Part shown: piece after piece, positions 11,976 to 23,408 of the stretch
How positions within the stretch are numbered: position 1 is the first letter of the stretch
How the letters are laid out: each line of letters begins with the position of its first letter
Assembly (NCBI RefSeq): GCF_023159225.1
Contig: NC_063164.1
Span: 72,897,300-72,961,299 of the forward strand
DNA from: Perognathus longimembris pacificus
Lineage: Eukaryota > Chordata > Mammalia > Rodentia > Heteromyidae
Direction of reading: 5' to 3'
DNA: 64,000 nucleotides
Translations under genes and position numbers: made by a program
Notes under the pieces: model-generated
The model's input: only the letters and a program-made list of their open reading frames with translations
Told to the model about the DNA's origin: nothing
Database searches by the model: none

Positions 11976-12208
11976 GTGTTTGTGCTGGTCCTGTGGCTTG
12001 AACTCAGAGCTTGAGCACTGTTCCCCCAGCTTCTTTTGCTTAAAGCTAGTGCTTTACCACTTGAGCCACAGATATACTTCTTTCTTTTTTGGTAGTTTAT
12101 TGGATATAAGAGTCTCACAGACATTTTTGCCCACACTGGCTTCAAACTGCAATTCTCAGATCTCAGCCTCTTGAATAGTTAGGATTATAGGCATGAGTAA
12201 CTAGTGCC
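11976..12208 (-). mobile_element. Composite B1-Geo SINE
   Basis: Read on the minus strand it carries a B1-like head (the plus strand shows 'ctcagatctcagcctcttga' and 'ttcaaactgcaattctcaga') and a Geo right monomer ('ctttaccacttgagccacag'). Old copy. Confidence 0.75.
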
Positions 12209-12272
12209 CTCCTTCTCTTTCCTTTTCCCTTTCCCCTTCCCCTTCTCCTTCTCCTTCTTTCTCCTTTCTTCT
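12208..12272. repeat. Polypyrimidine (CCTTCT)-rich tract
   Basis: A run of mixed CCCTTT/CCTTCT units lies between a SINE and an L1 3' end. It may be the degenerate tail of one of them. Confidence 0.8.
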
Positions 12273-12274
12273 TG

Positions 12275-13222
12275 TAGTTGTACAATTGGGTTAACTATTC
12301 AATATGTCTTTTAAAAATGTATTCTCAAGTGATGTACAGAGGGGTTGGTTACAGTTTCATAATTAGGTTAGTGAGTACAGTTCCTATCAAACTTGTTGCC
12401 TCCTCCCTCATTTTTCTCCTTTCGTTCCCCATCCCAAATTCCCTCCCCACCATGAGTTCTTTAGTTGGATTACAGCATACAGTTTTGTAAGTATTGCTGC
12501 TGCATTGGTTCATCTTTTACCCTTTTTCTTTCCATTTTCATGTTCTCCTTCCCTTCTCTATTTCCAATGAACATATATACAATACTCAGGGTACTGAAAT
12601 CAGTAACAGTGACATCAGGGGTTAAAACCCTGGGGGAAAAAAGACAAAAGCAAGTGGCATAATTTCAGATAGTACACTGAAAATAATGACAATGATGAAC
12701 CACTTATTTCCATAACTTGGAATTCATTTCACTTAGCGTCATCTTTTGTGTTCATATGGATATAGCTATTGAGGTCTTGTGATCTTCCGTTAGGACTATC
12801 CTAGACATGTACTAATTATTACCAATGAAGAAAACCATAGAGTCTATGTTTCTTTGGGTGTGGCTCACTTCACTTAGTATAAGTTTTTCCAAGTCTTTCC
12901 ATTTCCTTACAAATGGGGCAATGTCATTCTTTCTGATAGAGGCATAGAATTCAATTGTATATATGTACCACTTTTTCATAATCCATTCATCTACTAAGGG
13001 GCATCTGGATTGGTTCCATATCTTAGCAAAGACAAATTGTGCCGTGGTGAACATAATAGTGCTGGTGGCTTTAGTGTGGTCTTGCTTGTAATCTTTTGAG
13101 TAGATGCACAAAAGTGGGGCTGCTGGGTAACAGGGGAGTTCTATGTTTAGCCTTTTTAGGAAACTCCATACTGCTTTCCAGAGTGGTTGAACAAGTTTAC
13201 ACTCCCACCAACAGTGGGAGTG
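12275..13222 (-). mobile_element. 5'-truncated L1, ORF2 C-terminus plus 3'UTR
   Basis: On the minus strand a segment at 12812-13111 encodes the last part of L1 ORF2 (IYSKDYKQDHTKATS, KIWNQSRCPLVDEWIMKKWY, ending FFIGNN). About 540 bp of 3'UTR follows, with a degenerate G-rich polypurine tract near 12400-12450. The 5' end falls at 'caccaacagtgggag', inside ORF2. No clear TSD; older than the copies at 40, 47 and 62 kb. Confidence 0.88.
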
Positions 13223-14385
13223 AATAAAAATTTTTAACCATCCATAATCATTATTGCTCAGACAATAATTATTTGAGATTGTATTATTGTTTTCTCTTCC
13301 TTAGAGCAACACTTAAAACTCATAGTAGATTCTTACATCTTGTGATGTCATTAACTCAATGGAGAAATGATCCAGGAAGGATTGAGGTAAAGTTTTGCAT
13401 TTCCCTAATAAATCTCAAAGTAGGACAAAGATCTTATTGGCTATTAAACCAAGTAAGTTATTATTCAGTGTAACTTTCAACAATCCACATAAAATTATTT
13501 GATTTACACAAGGTAGTAGAGAGACTTGTAATCTGAAAGTACTAGTGTTTACTTGCAATCTCTATGATAAATGCTGTGTAATGTCTACTTACAGAATTTC
13601 ATTAGACAGAAACTCTGGTATGCTTCATTTATGCATATTCATATTTTATTTAAACTACCCTTAACAAATGATTCTTTTATATGTACAATGTGTATCTTAT
13701 CCAGTATTTATAGAATAAAGAAACAATGGATATTTGTATATTTTGTGTTCAATATATTGTTCATATTGAATTCTCTATAGCAGCAATAAGAAAACAATAC
13801 AAACCATCAATATTAGATACCAAATCTTAATCACAAATGAGTTGTAATTGGATTCAATTGCAAATGGTTCTTTTTTCCCTTCACAGTACAATTAAAACTT
13901 ACTCACAGATTTTTTTCATTAGAAAATAAAATCAGCTGCTGAGTTCTAAAAATGTGCTGTTACTGGAGCAAGGACATTTTCTCCCTGCTAGTTTTGCTTT
14001 GTGGAAGCATAAGACTGCCATTCAGTACCTGGCATTAGTGATTTTTCCCACAGGGTTAAGTAGGCTTCAAGATACAGCAGAATGTAAGATTGTAAAGGAG
14101 CACCATCCCAAACTACCTCAGGAGTCCAAAGTTTCTTTATTTCAAATATATGTTGGGCTCATAAATGTTAAGGTTCAATTTAAAGAATACTAACATATTT
14201 CTACAACATAGAATGCAGATCTCAGTGCACATAGACCACAGTTCCCAGGTGACCTTGTTCTTTGTTAGGGTTGAGAAAGCACTGACCTTCAAGAAAACTA
14301 CCAGCAAACAACACTTTCAAAATTAGATAAGATTCTACTTCTCAGACATCAAACATCATTGTCACTGCAGCCAACCAGCCAGATA
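13223..14385. other. Unique AT-rich sequence, nothing recognised
   Basis: Open frames of 66-79 codons at 13273-14193 have no recognisable domain and are probably chance. Confidence 0.5.
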
Positions 14386-14452
14386 AGAAGAAAGAGAGAG
14401 AGAGATAGACAGACAGACAAAGACAGAGACGAAGACAAAGACAGAGAGACAG
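14386..14452. repeat. Purine-rich (GA)/(GACA) simple repeat
   Basis: GA units pass into GACA and GACAAA variants. Low complexity. Confidence 0.85.
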
Positions 14453-14730
14453 CTGGATTTTGGCAAAGAGAAAATAGAATTCTCTCAATTTCGGGTTTGA
14501 GAAAGCACTATTTCACTTTCCTGGGGGGTCCTGACTAGATACACATTTAGAGAATCAGCTAGTCATTAATATTTCTTAGCAGTAGTTTGCCAGGTTTTGA
14601 ATGAGCAAGAAATTTGGCTCTGCTAATATACTTAAAATGTGGCTATAATTTTCATTCTAAGCACCTCCCTTGCATGTCTATCTCTAGGCTAGTGTTTATT
14701 AATTTATCTTTCTCTAGTTACCACTATTTT

Positions 14731-14963
14731 TTCTGGTCACGGGGCTTGAACTCAGGGCCTTGGAGCTATCCCTGAGCTCTTTTGTCCAATGTTAGTGCTC
14801 CACTACTTTGAGCCACAACTCCAAATCCTGTTTATGAGTGGTTAATTGCAAATAAGAGTCTCAAGGAGACTTTTCTATCCAGGCTGGCTTCTGAGAAGGA
14901 TCCTCAGACCTTAGTCTCCTGAGTTGTTTAGATTACAGGAGGGAGCCAATGACATCCAGCTGT
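14731..14963 (-). mobile_element. Composite B1-Geo SINE
   Basis: The plus strand shows 'ggggcttgaactcagggcct' (Geo end) followed by 'ctactttgagccacaactcc', 'aataagagtctcaaggagac' and the B1-like head in reverse ('tcagaccttagtctcctgag'). Diverged. Confidence 0.75.
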
Positions 14964-15396
14964 AGTTGTGTCTTTCAATTACTATTTTGCAAAGTCTCTC
15001 TCCATATGTCTATCACAATCCAGACACTGATAGGTTAAATCTTCAGCTCTGTAAAATGTTCAACTTCCGTAGATGGTGAGCATTAGTAGCTTAAAAGTAA
15101 AATAACTGTATATATGTGCATGTAAATACTTGTATGTCGATGTATTTCAGATATGGAAACCAGAAAAGTAAAGCTATATCATTTTTTGAGTTTTTTCCTT
15201 AAAAAATCCTCAGACATTATATCAAAAAACTGTTTAAATGGAAAAAGCTTCTAATAGTAAATGCAAAAGGAGGGAAGATCTGCTCTAAGTAGATATTAGA
15301 TAGAACTCTAGGCCAATTTTTGATTCACTTCAAGTAAAATGAAACTTTTCTTAGTTTTAAAAATAGAATTATAATATTGAAGAAGAATATATAGCT
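14964..15396. other. Unique sequence, nothing recognised
   Basis: AT-rich; no repeat or exon seen. Confidence 0.5.
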
Positions 15397-15414
15397 CCTT
15401 AGTGGTATATTTGA

Positions 15415-15629
15415 TTTTTTTTTTTTTTTTTTTTTTGGCCAGTCCTGGGCCTTGGACTCAGGGCCTGAGCACTGTCCCTGGCTTCTTCCCGCTCAAGGCT
15501 AGCACTCTGCCACTTGAGCCACAGCGCCGCTTCTGGCCGTTTTCTGTATATGTGGTGCTGGGGAATCGAACCTAGGGCCTCGTGTATCCGAGGCAGGCAC
15601 TCTTGCCACTAGGCTATATCCCCAGCCCC
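15415..15629 (-). mobile_element. Young IDL-Geo SINE with 18-bp TSD
   Basis: Full-length dimer on the minus strand; its A tail appears as about 20 T. It shares the young-subfamily bases ('gcctcggatacacgaggccc', 'ttgagcgggaagaagcc'). The TSD 'ccttagtggtatatttga' is perfect at 15397-15414 and 15630-15647. Confidence 0.97.
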
Positions 15630-15647
15630 CCTTAGTGGTATATTTGA

Positions 15648-16612
15648 AGCAAATATCTCAAAAGCTTTAGAAGAAACTGATGGATACCTAATTGAATTCT
15701 CTGAAAAGAGGAATGATTTTAAGCTTTTTACAAGAAAGAAAAATATTTTCATCTCTCTTCAAAGATGAATTTTTTTAGATATATAGGAATAGATTTAATT
15801 TTAATGTATATTATTTCTATCTTATCTCCTCTCATTCCTCTACTCTTTCCTAAGACTATTTTCCAGCTGAATCTGTTAATGAAGGAAAGTTGAATGGGGT
15901 TCATCCTCAATATTCAGCTACAAGTTTTGAAATACCTGTGTTTTGTTAACAACAACAACAAAAAATCCCATTCCAGCAGGGAGCCTGTCAACCAGTGAAA
16001 CCTCAATGTTATTTGTACTAGGTTTTAATGCATATTATTTGTAGTAACAGTAGACTTCAAGGTACAATGAAATTATGTATGGTCAAATCATGTGGCTGTT
16101 TGTTGCTAAACAAATTTAAATTTCAACACTCAATGTATGACTCTTGTACATGGAAATGTCCTGGGATGATCATATCTGGAGAAAACAATGAAGTATTTAA
16201 TATTTTTAAATGTAAAATGAATTTATACAGATTCAGCTCAATCCTGGTTAATTCTGCTTGCCTGATAACACTTCATATATAGTTTGTGATGGAAGGTTAG
16301 GGACACAGAAATGACTTGATAGTGTACAAACCAAGGAGCTATCAGGGACCTTCTATATTATAACAGATAAAACACTTTGTGATACATAGTCTACTATATT
16401 GATGTATAGGAGGTCTAGGTAAAGTTAGCAATGCAGATTATCAAGAGGAGAAACAAGAGAAAGAAGAACATTGTCTTGGTCATTGTTGAGTCAGGTTGGA
16501 AAACATTGGTAGTCTGATATTAATGAAGATTTGATTCAAGCATGATGGGAATATGGTAAAGTACAACACGTTCCAATTTCAAAGATAGACACTTCACATT
16601 TTTGGTCCATTC
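15648..16612. other. Unique AT-rich sequence, nothing recognised
   Basis: An 84-codon plus-strand frame at 16028-16282 has no recognisable domain. Confidence 0.5.
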
Positions 16613-16627
16613 AAAATGATGAATCTC

Positions 16628-16713
16628 GGGTAGGGAATATGGCCTAGTGGTAAAGTGCTCACCGCATATACATGAAGCCCTGGGTTCGATTCCTCAGCAC
16701 CACATATAGAAAA
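16628..16713 (+). mobile_element. Monomeric ID SINE with 15-bp TSD
   Basis: Only the left monomer is present: 'gaatatggcctagtggtaaa', 'catgaagccctgggttcgat' with an intact B box (GGTTCGATTCC), then 'cagcaccacatataga' and an A tail. The Geo monomer is absent. A perfect TSD 'aaaatgatgaatctc' at 16613-16627 and 16714-16728 shows that it inserted in this short form rather than being trimmed later. Confidence 0.95.
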
Positions 16714-16728
16714 AAAATGATGAATCTC

Positions 16729-17388
16729 ATAATGAACTCTTTACAGGCGAGAGAAAAGAAAAGGAATGGTAGATTGAAGGAGAACCAAATAAATACATTT
16801 TTCCTTAGTACAAATTGAAACATTATGTTGACTTTCCTCTTAGCCATTCAAAGAATACAAGAAGATGCTATATATTGAAAAGGACATGAGCCTAATTGCT
16901 GAATTGGTTCCTGCATGAATTTATCTGCCACAACTTAAATTCTCTAGACTCATCTACCACACGGTAACTGTTGGTGCACTGGCAATGAATCCCCAGGGAC
17001 AGAGGATGAAAAACTCAGGGGGTCTGGCAAAGTCTAAGAAACAGAAATAGGCCATCTGCCTGACAGAAAAATTGACATAAGACTCAGAACATCACCACAA
17101 AGACAGATGGATAAGATAGATAAGGAGAATAAATTGGACCCCAAGCTGATTCTGGGAGGTAAATAACTAAAAGACACAGGAGAATGCTGATTTCTGAAAG
17201 AGTGGTGTATCTTCATCAGTCCAAGTTTCAAAGGCTTCCATAGTAGAGCTATACTGAGATTTTCTACTCCTGTTCCTTACTGTTGTCTCCAAGTATATAT
17301 TGTCAGGAAGAAAGATCAATTTATTACCATTCAGAAATGACTTTTATATCTATACTACCCCTTCTTTTTGTAGCAGTGTGTATTATGC

Positions 17389-17390
<2 letters not shown>
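16729..17390. other. Unique sequence, nothing recognised
   Basis: No repeat or exon is recognised. Confidence 0.5.

Positions 17391-17440
<50 letters not shown>
17391..17440. repeat. (TG)n microsatellite
   Basis: 25 uninterrupted TG units directly abutting the 3' side of a minus-strand SINE. It may have grown from that element's tail. Repetitive open frames through it (poly Val-Cys) are artefacts. Confidence 0.95.
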
Positions 17441-17442
<2 letters not shown>

Positions 17443-17658
17443 TCAGTCCTGGGGATTTAACTCAGTGCCTTACACTCTCAATTGGCTTTTCTGCTCAAGG
17501 CTGATACTGTACACTTGAGCCACATCTATACTTACGGCTTTTGGCTGGCTAATTGGACATAGGAATATCATGGATTTTTCTCTACCTTTGAACCGTGGTC
17601 CTCAGATCTCAGCCTCCTTAGTAGCTAGAATTACAGATGTAAGACACCAGTGCCTGGA
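17441..17658 (-). mobile_element. Composite B1-Geo SINE
   Basis: The plus strand shows 'tttctgctcaaggctgatac', 'cacttgagccacatctatac' (Geo) and 'ctcagatctcagcctcctta' (B1-like head reversed). Its tail position is occupied by the (TG)n tract. Confidence 0.75.
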
Positions 17659-17887
17659 TTATACTAAAAATTAAGAACTCTTTTCTCTATGGAAATATTT
17701 CTAAAAATGACCTCTATGACCCTTCTCTTTCATTAATGTTAAGCACACCTATTTGTACTTGGCCTCTCCTTTTGCAATATATCGAGTTATGCTTAGGATA
17801 AAAATTCAGATTTTTCAGGACAAGATGGTAAGCTTTTATCTAATTTCTCTAATTCTGTAATATCCTGTTTCTTTAATTAATTTTTGT

Positions 17888-18060
17888 GCATGTGCTGCAT
17901 TCTGAACTCAGGGCTTTGCATTTGCTAGACAAGTGCTCTTCCACTGATTTTATCCCAAATCCAACAATTTATCATTTTTGTTTTGCTTTGTTTTTGTTTC
18001 TTGAGCCAGTATCTCACCATGTATCCCTGTCTGGCCTTGCACTGGAGATACTCCAGTCCT
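17888..18060 (-). mobile_element. B4-like SINE (ID plus B1 parts)
   Basis: An ID-like part in reverse ('tctgaactcagggctttgca', 'agacaagtgctcttccact') is followed by a B1-like part ('gagccagtatctcaccatgt', 'ccctgtctggccttgcactg'). This ID-B1 order is typical of rodent B4 elements. Old. Confidence 0.55.
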
Positions 18061-19659
18061 CTTTCTTTCTCCCATCACCCTCTCTCTTACACACATATAT
18101 TAGACATTATTAAGTTCTCAAGCAATATGTCTTTATTTTATATGCAACCTTATTTCACCAGGCTTAACCAGTATACACAGTAATAAAATTGCATCAAAAT
18201 TTATATTTCCTTGCATTTGGCTATTCTTTATGTTGACATTTATATATTGCTTAGTGAGACCTCTGCTCCTGCCACATGTCCCCCACTTGTTCCTGGGGTC
18301 CCATCAATGATATACTCATCACTCTCAATATTAATACAGCCTGTTAGGCATGACCACTGTCTAATTATGTTTGGTCTATAGCTACCCAACACCTCCTGTC
18401 ATATTCTTTATAGTTCTGTGGCTATGGCTTAATAAATGCTAGAGAAATGACATGAGCAACATGGAGAAATAGAAGCTTATCCTCAACTCAACTGCCCAGT
18501 CTCAGTTTAGCACATCTGTTCTATACATGTAACAAAGGTCTAAATGTACAAATGTCTACAAAAGTTAATAGAGAACAGAATGTTTTTGCAATACCTCAAG
18601 ATTAGATTTTGTGTATGTGCGTGCTTGTGTGTGAAAATTCACAAGAAAGTGTGCCCATTACCTTTGAAGTTCAAATTCTAGCATTTTTAGGATTAATAAA
18701 TCATGCTTTTCACAAAGTTGTGTGTAAACTCTAAGGTATAGGTTTGTGAATCCACCTCAGCTTTACTATTAACAACCATTAATTAACATATTAAATATAC
18801 ATTTGTCATATTCAATAAGATCTTGTGTTAGTTACCTCATAATGCAGGAGCAAAATCACTGAAATAGAAATTTAAACATAATCTCTGACTGTACCATTTC
18901 CTGATTAAATTAACTATAAGTAACGATATTTCTATCAATTCTGTCAATGGAAAGAGAAAGGGTCTGGTTATGTGCCATACTCTTGCATCATCTTGATTCC
19001 CCAGAACGGACTAAATCAATTGAAAGATAAACTCACTGTAGTCAGGCATATGCTGACATGTTGGCCCCTTCACAAAAGCTCATGGACAGATTTCCTCTAG
19101 ACCCAAACAAACTATGTAAAGAGTCTGTTTTGATTCTTGTTAGCTTTGCACTCTCTCAGCAAGCTGCTAAGAAAATTCAAATATGGCTACTCTTTTGGAA
19201 AGAAATGGCATTCCAGTATCGTTCAGGTTTTTTTCTTTAAAAAATATAAGACAAAGTTATTTTTACAGAACAGTGCTACTCTACAAAGCTTTCTTGGAAT
19301 GTCATGCAGTTCTTGTAACTCAGTTCAATTGAAATTTGGGCTCAGTGTGTGGTCTGAAAGGCTTATACTAACTAAATTTATACATATCATTTGACTGTCA
19401 GTGTCATGATGACACTTGGCTCACTCTGTCTGAGAAAATACATCATATCACCATTAAATTGGCCTGTGTGATGTGTGTGCCACATTATTACCTGCACTTA
19501 AAAGCCTTCCTAGAGACTTCAAAATCACGAATACACAGTTAATTCATATTTACCCAGTGAAAGAATAAATGAAATTCATGTTTGTTGAAAACAATTTTAA
19601 GTCTTCTATTGCTAATTTGAAAGCATGTTTACATATTATAGCCTTAGCAAAGGAGAGAT
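18061..19659. other. Unique AT-rich sequence, nothing recognised
   Basis: Overlapping frames of 60-85 codons at 19058-19394 do not resemble known proteins. Confidence 0.5.
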
Positions 19660-19760
19660 ATCTGATAGAGTTGGCCACTGTGTGAAACACTTTATTTCAT
19701 TTATTCTTATAATCCTGTGAAGTATGATTAGCTTACTTAGCAGTAAAATTGGGACTATAT
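19660..19760 (+). mobile_element. Possible MIR fragment
   Basis: 'ttatttcatttattcttata' followed by 'atcctgtgaagtatgattag' resembles the part of MIR around 'tcacaacaaccctatgaggtaggt'. Weak. Confidence 0.35.
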
Positions 19761-20194
19761 GACTTTGGTGAAATAAATAACAATATACACTTGGAAAGTT
19801 ATAGAACAAACACTTAAAATGAGTTATTAAACTTGAATTTCCTTTTCTAAAGTGGTGTGTGTTTTGTAGATGGTGTCTTTTTATGAGATTAAGAAAATGG
19901 GAAGTGATAAGACTCTGGACTTCCAAACAAAGGTTTAACTCTACACTCTAATTTAGATAAAGCTGTAAATGCAGTCCCTTTATTGAGTCTATAAACCCAG
20001 AATGCAGCAACTGGGAGAAGAATTTGTGTTGGGAACAACAGAATCCCAACCTGAATTTTTGTGCAGACTCATTACATATTAGAGGCTGTAAAATAATCTA
20101 GAATCACTCATTGTTCCTTTCATCCTTTCATAATATATTACATTCTTTCACATTGTATTATATAGATGCATATGAAGAAATTATGTTTTCTTTT

Positions 20195-20223
20195 TTTTCT
20201 TATTTATTGTCAAAGTGATGTAC
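20195..20223 (-). mobile_element. Terminal scrap of L1 3' end
   Basis: 'tatttattgtcaaagtgatg' matches the extreme 3' end of the L1 copies at 40.3 and 42.4 kb in reverse. It stops abruptly at the start of a SINE fragment. Confidence 0.5.
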
Positions 20224-20229
20224 ACCTAA

Positions 20230-20368
20230 AAAGCCAGAAGCGGAGCTGTTGTTCAACTGGAGGAGTAGTAGTCTTGTGGAAAACGAAACGAAACAAAACA
20301 AAACAAAACAAAAACAATGAACTCAGAGACAGCACCTGGGTCCTGAGCTCAAGTTCAGGTTCGAGGAC
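20230..20368 (+). mobile_element. Geo monomer split by A-rich expansion
   Basis: 'aagccagaagcggagctgtt' to 'gtagtcttgtgg' is the first half of the Geo monomer. An (AAAAC)n-like expansion at 20281-20316 follows, then 'ctcagagacagcacctgggt' and 'gagctcaagttcaggttc', the second half. The A-rich expansion grew from the 'gagcaaaa' site inside the monomer. Confidence 0.65.
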
Positions 20369-20461
20369 CAACACAGACACCAACACAGACACAGACACAG
20401 ACACAAGCAGGCAGACAGACAGACAGACAGACAGACACACACACACACACACACACACACC
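20369..20461. repeat. Compound (CACAGA)n(CAGA)n(CA)n microsatellite
   Basis: Graded array: ACACAGAC hexamer variants, then GACA tetramers, then pure CA. It is open in several frames on both strands, which explains the long spurious frames across it. Confidence 0.95.
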
Positions 20462-22099
20462 AGGTATAGTCTTTCTAGGCAAAATTAATAGTTGCCAATG
20501 TAAACATCCAGGTAGAAATCTTTCCCTGAAATTGTAACTCAGTTAAATAGTTTCCATCAAGGAAAAAAGAACAACAAAAAAGGGAATTTGTGGATCTATC
20601 CTTAGGAGGATACTATGTTTGATTTGATAACTTCTTTGCTATAAGATTTCAATGTAGGATACCTGAAATCTGTAGCATCTTCTGTTTTTTTCTATCCTTT
20701 GAGATGGAGATTATTCCACTATTATAAATCATATCACAGCAGTCTATAAATTATATCACAGACATCTTTGCAGTCTTCTAGAACCTCAAAGATACCAATA
20801 TACTAGGCTATGAACATCTTCCCAATGATTTTATCTAGAAAAATGTTAGTCTTTTGTCTACTGGTTAGAGAAAATTAAAGACTAAAAATCTCAATCTTGT
20901 CCTAAGTGCTTCTTAATCAAGTTTCCTTCTTAAGCTAGTTTCCTGCTCTCTCTACATGTTCAGCTCTAGAAAAAAAATCTTTGATTTCTTGTTTAGTTCT
21001 ATATAGTCCTAGAAATAAGATAGAGACAGATGTATTAACATCTGGCATTGGCCAGTCATTTTTAAACTTCCATCTGTTAGCTAGGCATTTGTTTGCTTTT
21101 TTTTTTTAATCTCTTCTCCACTCTCCCAAAAGATATTTGTCTCTTTCAACCTATCCTTAATCTATAGCTTTAATATCAGGTAATCATGAAAAAAAAATAA
21201 AGTTGAACAGATTTAACAGAAAGAAGAAAGAATGCTTCCTATCTAAGTCTGTTGCTGGGCCTTCCTTGTACTGTTAAGAAACTAGTTGTAGTAACAAAGA
21301 ATGATTAATAAGCCAAAGAAAAATCAAGCTGTGTGAGGAGAGCAGAGGTGGGTAACAGAGGCTGGACAGCCTGGGTACCCAGAAGATTTTCTGAAAGTAA
21401 GAGAATGAATACCCCCATTTTTTTTTAAATGAGAAATGTTAATAGAGTTTGATACATGAAAATTCCAAAGTTCCATATACATCTCCACCGCCCCATCCCA
21501 TCCTGTCCCCAGGAGTGAAAATGTCTCCATCTTTTAGGACATATTCAAAAGAGGCTTAACAATATAAAACTTTCAAGCATATTGACATCTAGTGAGTCAT
21601 AATTAAATGTTTTGACACACAAAAAAAACTTCTGTTAGGAGCTGCATTTTGTGCACTGAAAGATTACAATACAAATGGAGAAAATTCTACCATATCTCTC
21701 CACTGACAAAATAGAAAAAGAAAAGAGGTTGAATCTGCACAGCATAGTATAGTTGTGAAAAGAAAAAAAATAGATAGTACAGGATGTGAGTGCCTCAGTT
21801 GTATCACTCATTCATTTGACCTTCCTTTTAGGCCAGTGGGACATAGAGAAAGCAAGATGAATGAGGATGAGCCTTAAACAATGTGGGCATAACCAAGGTC
21901 ATATTGAGGATATTTACATATGAGTACAAATGATATAGGGGTTGTAATACCTTGTCTGCTTTACTAGTAAAGTCTCACATTCTTTTCTTCCAAAGTTTTC
22001 AAAATGTCCACAGCTTGAGATCTGTATCCACAAAATGTTTCTTTGTTTTCTCTACAGGTTACTGGAAATTGAACTATAGTCATGTTACCAATATTACCT
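20462..22099. other. Unique sequence, nothing recognised
   Basis: A small local repeat ('tataaatcatatcacagcag' and 'tataaattatatcacagac') lies at 20725-20765. No exon or named repeat is seen. Confidence 0.5.
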
Positions 22100-22130
22100 C
22101 TCCCTCCTTCCTCCCTTCCTTCCTTCCTTA
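22100..22130. repeat. (CCTT)n polypyrimidine tract
   Basis: A short TCCC/CCTT run adjoins the tail of a minus-strand B1. Confidence 0.85.
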
Positions 22131-22244
22131 TTTTTTTTTCAAGATAGTGTCTTGCTTATGTCACCAACGATGTTCTCAATTCAAGATCTCTACACTTGAC
22201 CACTCAAGTTCTGGGATTAAAGGGGTGTGCTACCATGCCTGGCT
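22131..22244 (-). mobile_element. B1 SINE
   Basis: The reverse complement begins 'gagccaggcatggtagcaca' and continues 'cctttaatcccagaac', a standard B1 head. The rest is diverged. The A tail is on the low-coordinate side. Confidence 0.8.
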
Positions 22245-22579
22245 CACTGGTGATCATCCTAAAAGCCAGGTGGAGATGCCAGAACTTTGACTAGCTAAAA
22301 TTGTTCATTTTTGTTGTATTATCAAAGGCCTCCCATATGCTGCTGGCAGAAGCCAAGCCTTTACTGACCGCTCTATGGAGTGATTCTTGAATTGTGAGCT
22401 ATTTTCCACCTTTGGTTCAAGTAATCAAAAAGTGTATCACAACGCATCAGGGGAATGAAGGATATTGAGACAGACAAAGGGTGCTTGATATTCAACTTTT
22501 TTTCACTTATAAAATCTTTGGATGGATTGTTGTCATAATAAAGGTCAGATACAATAAATTAACAAGTGATGCCATATTG
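22245..22579. other. Unique sequence, nothing recognised
   Basis: No repeat or exon seen. Confidence 0.5.
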
Positions 22580-22645
22580 AATGGGTAAAATCTAAAAGCA
22601 TTAACTTTTCATAATGGGTAAAATCTAAAAGCATTAACTTTTCAT
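22580..22645. repeat. Perfect 33-bp tandem duplication
   Basis: The 33 bases at 22580-22612 are repeated without change at 22613-22645. The unit starts 'aatgggtaaaatctaaaagc' and ends 'attaacttttcat'. Two identical copies imply a recent event or an assembly error. Confidence 0.97.
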
Positions 22646-23053
22646 TTTAAAATGAAAACTACATTCCTACTTTCACAACCTTTATTCAACGTAGTGCTAG
22701 GTCCTTCTATCCAGAGCAATCAAGCAAGAGAAAAATCAAAAGGCAACAAACTAGAAAGAGAGCAGTCAAATTGTCACTATTTTCAGATGACATGTTCTCA
22801 TACCGAGACAACTCTCTTGGATTCGACTTCAAAGCAAGTGAAATCAATAAATGAAGACAACAGTGTTGCAGGATACAAAATCAACATATGAAAGTCAGTA
22901 CCAGAAAGCAGCGGTACTTGAAAGGGGTAGGGTAGGGTTTAGAAGTAAGGGGTAAAGAAATAAATAGGAGCATTGGGGGAGAGAACACAGCCAAGAATTC
23001 AATATGCATTCTACAAAACAGAACCTTATTGATGGGCAAAAAATGTCAGTACA
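22646..23053. other. Unique sequence, nothing recognised
   Basis: A 79-codon frame at 22652-22891 has a polar, L1-like flavour (DNSVAGYKIN resembles an LINE RT segment), but it is too short to call. Confidence 0.35.
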
Positions 23054-23177
23054 GATGGGTGTGGTAGTGCATTTAATTAATCCTAGCACTTGGGAGGCTA
23101 AGTCAGGAGTTTGTTGAGTTTAAGGCTAGCCTGGACTATATAGTGAAACCTTGACCAAAAACAATAATAATAATAAT
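23054..23177 (+). mobile_element. B1 SINE
   Basis: 'gatgggtgtggtagtgcatt' and 'atcctagcacttgggaggct' are followed by 'aaggctagcctggactatat' and 'agtgaaaccttgacc': a full B1 with an (AAT)n tail. Confidence 0.88.
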
Positions 23178-23350
23178 CAGTATTTGTATCTTTCAATAAT
23201 GTTCTTAATAAAGGTAATTTTGTTGCTTTTGTGTTTGTAGTAAGTTGTGTCCTATAGAAAAACTGCCTGGAGTGCACAATGCTATAGTTTTGGGTTTTTT
23301 TTTTTTTATTAACATTGATTTCCAGGTTATGTGTGTGTGCTCACATGAAC

Positions 23351-23364
23351 ACATTTACACCCAA

Positions 23365-23397
<33 letters not shown>

Positions 23398-23408
23398 GAC
23401 ACACATAT
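23351..23408. repeat. (CA)n microsatellite, interrupted
   Basis: CA runs with AT and AG interruptions. Confidence 0.92.

Noticed and set aside
17283..17518. Open frames rich in Val-Cys
   Set aside because: They read through a (TG)n microsatellite.
20166..20537. 123- and 90-codon frames on opposite strands
   Set aside because: They cross an A-rich SINE expansion and a compound (CAGA)(CA) microsatellite; low complexity only.
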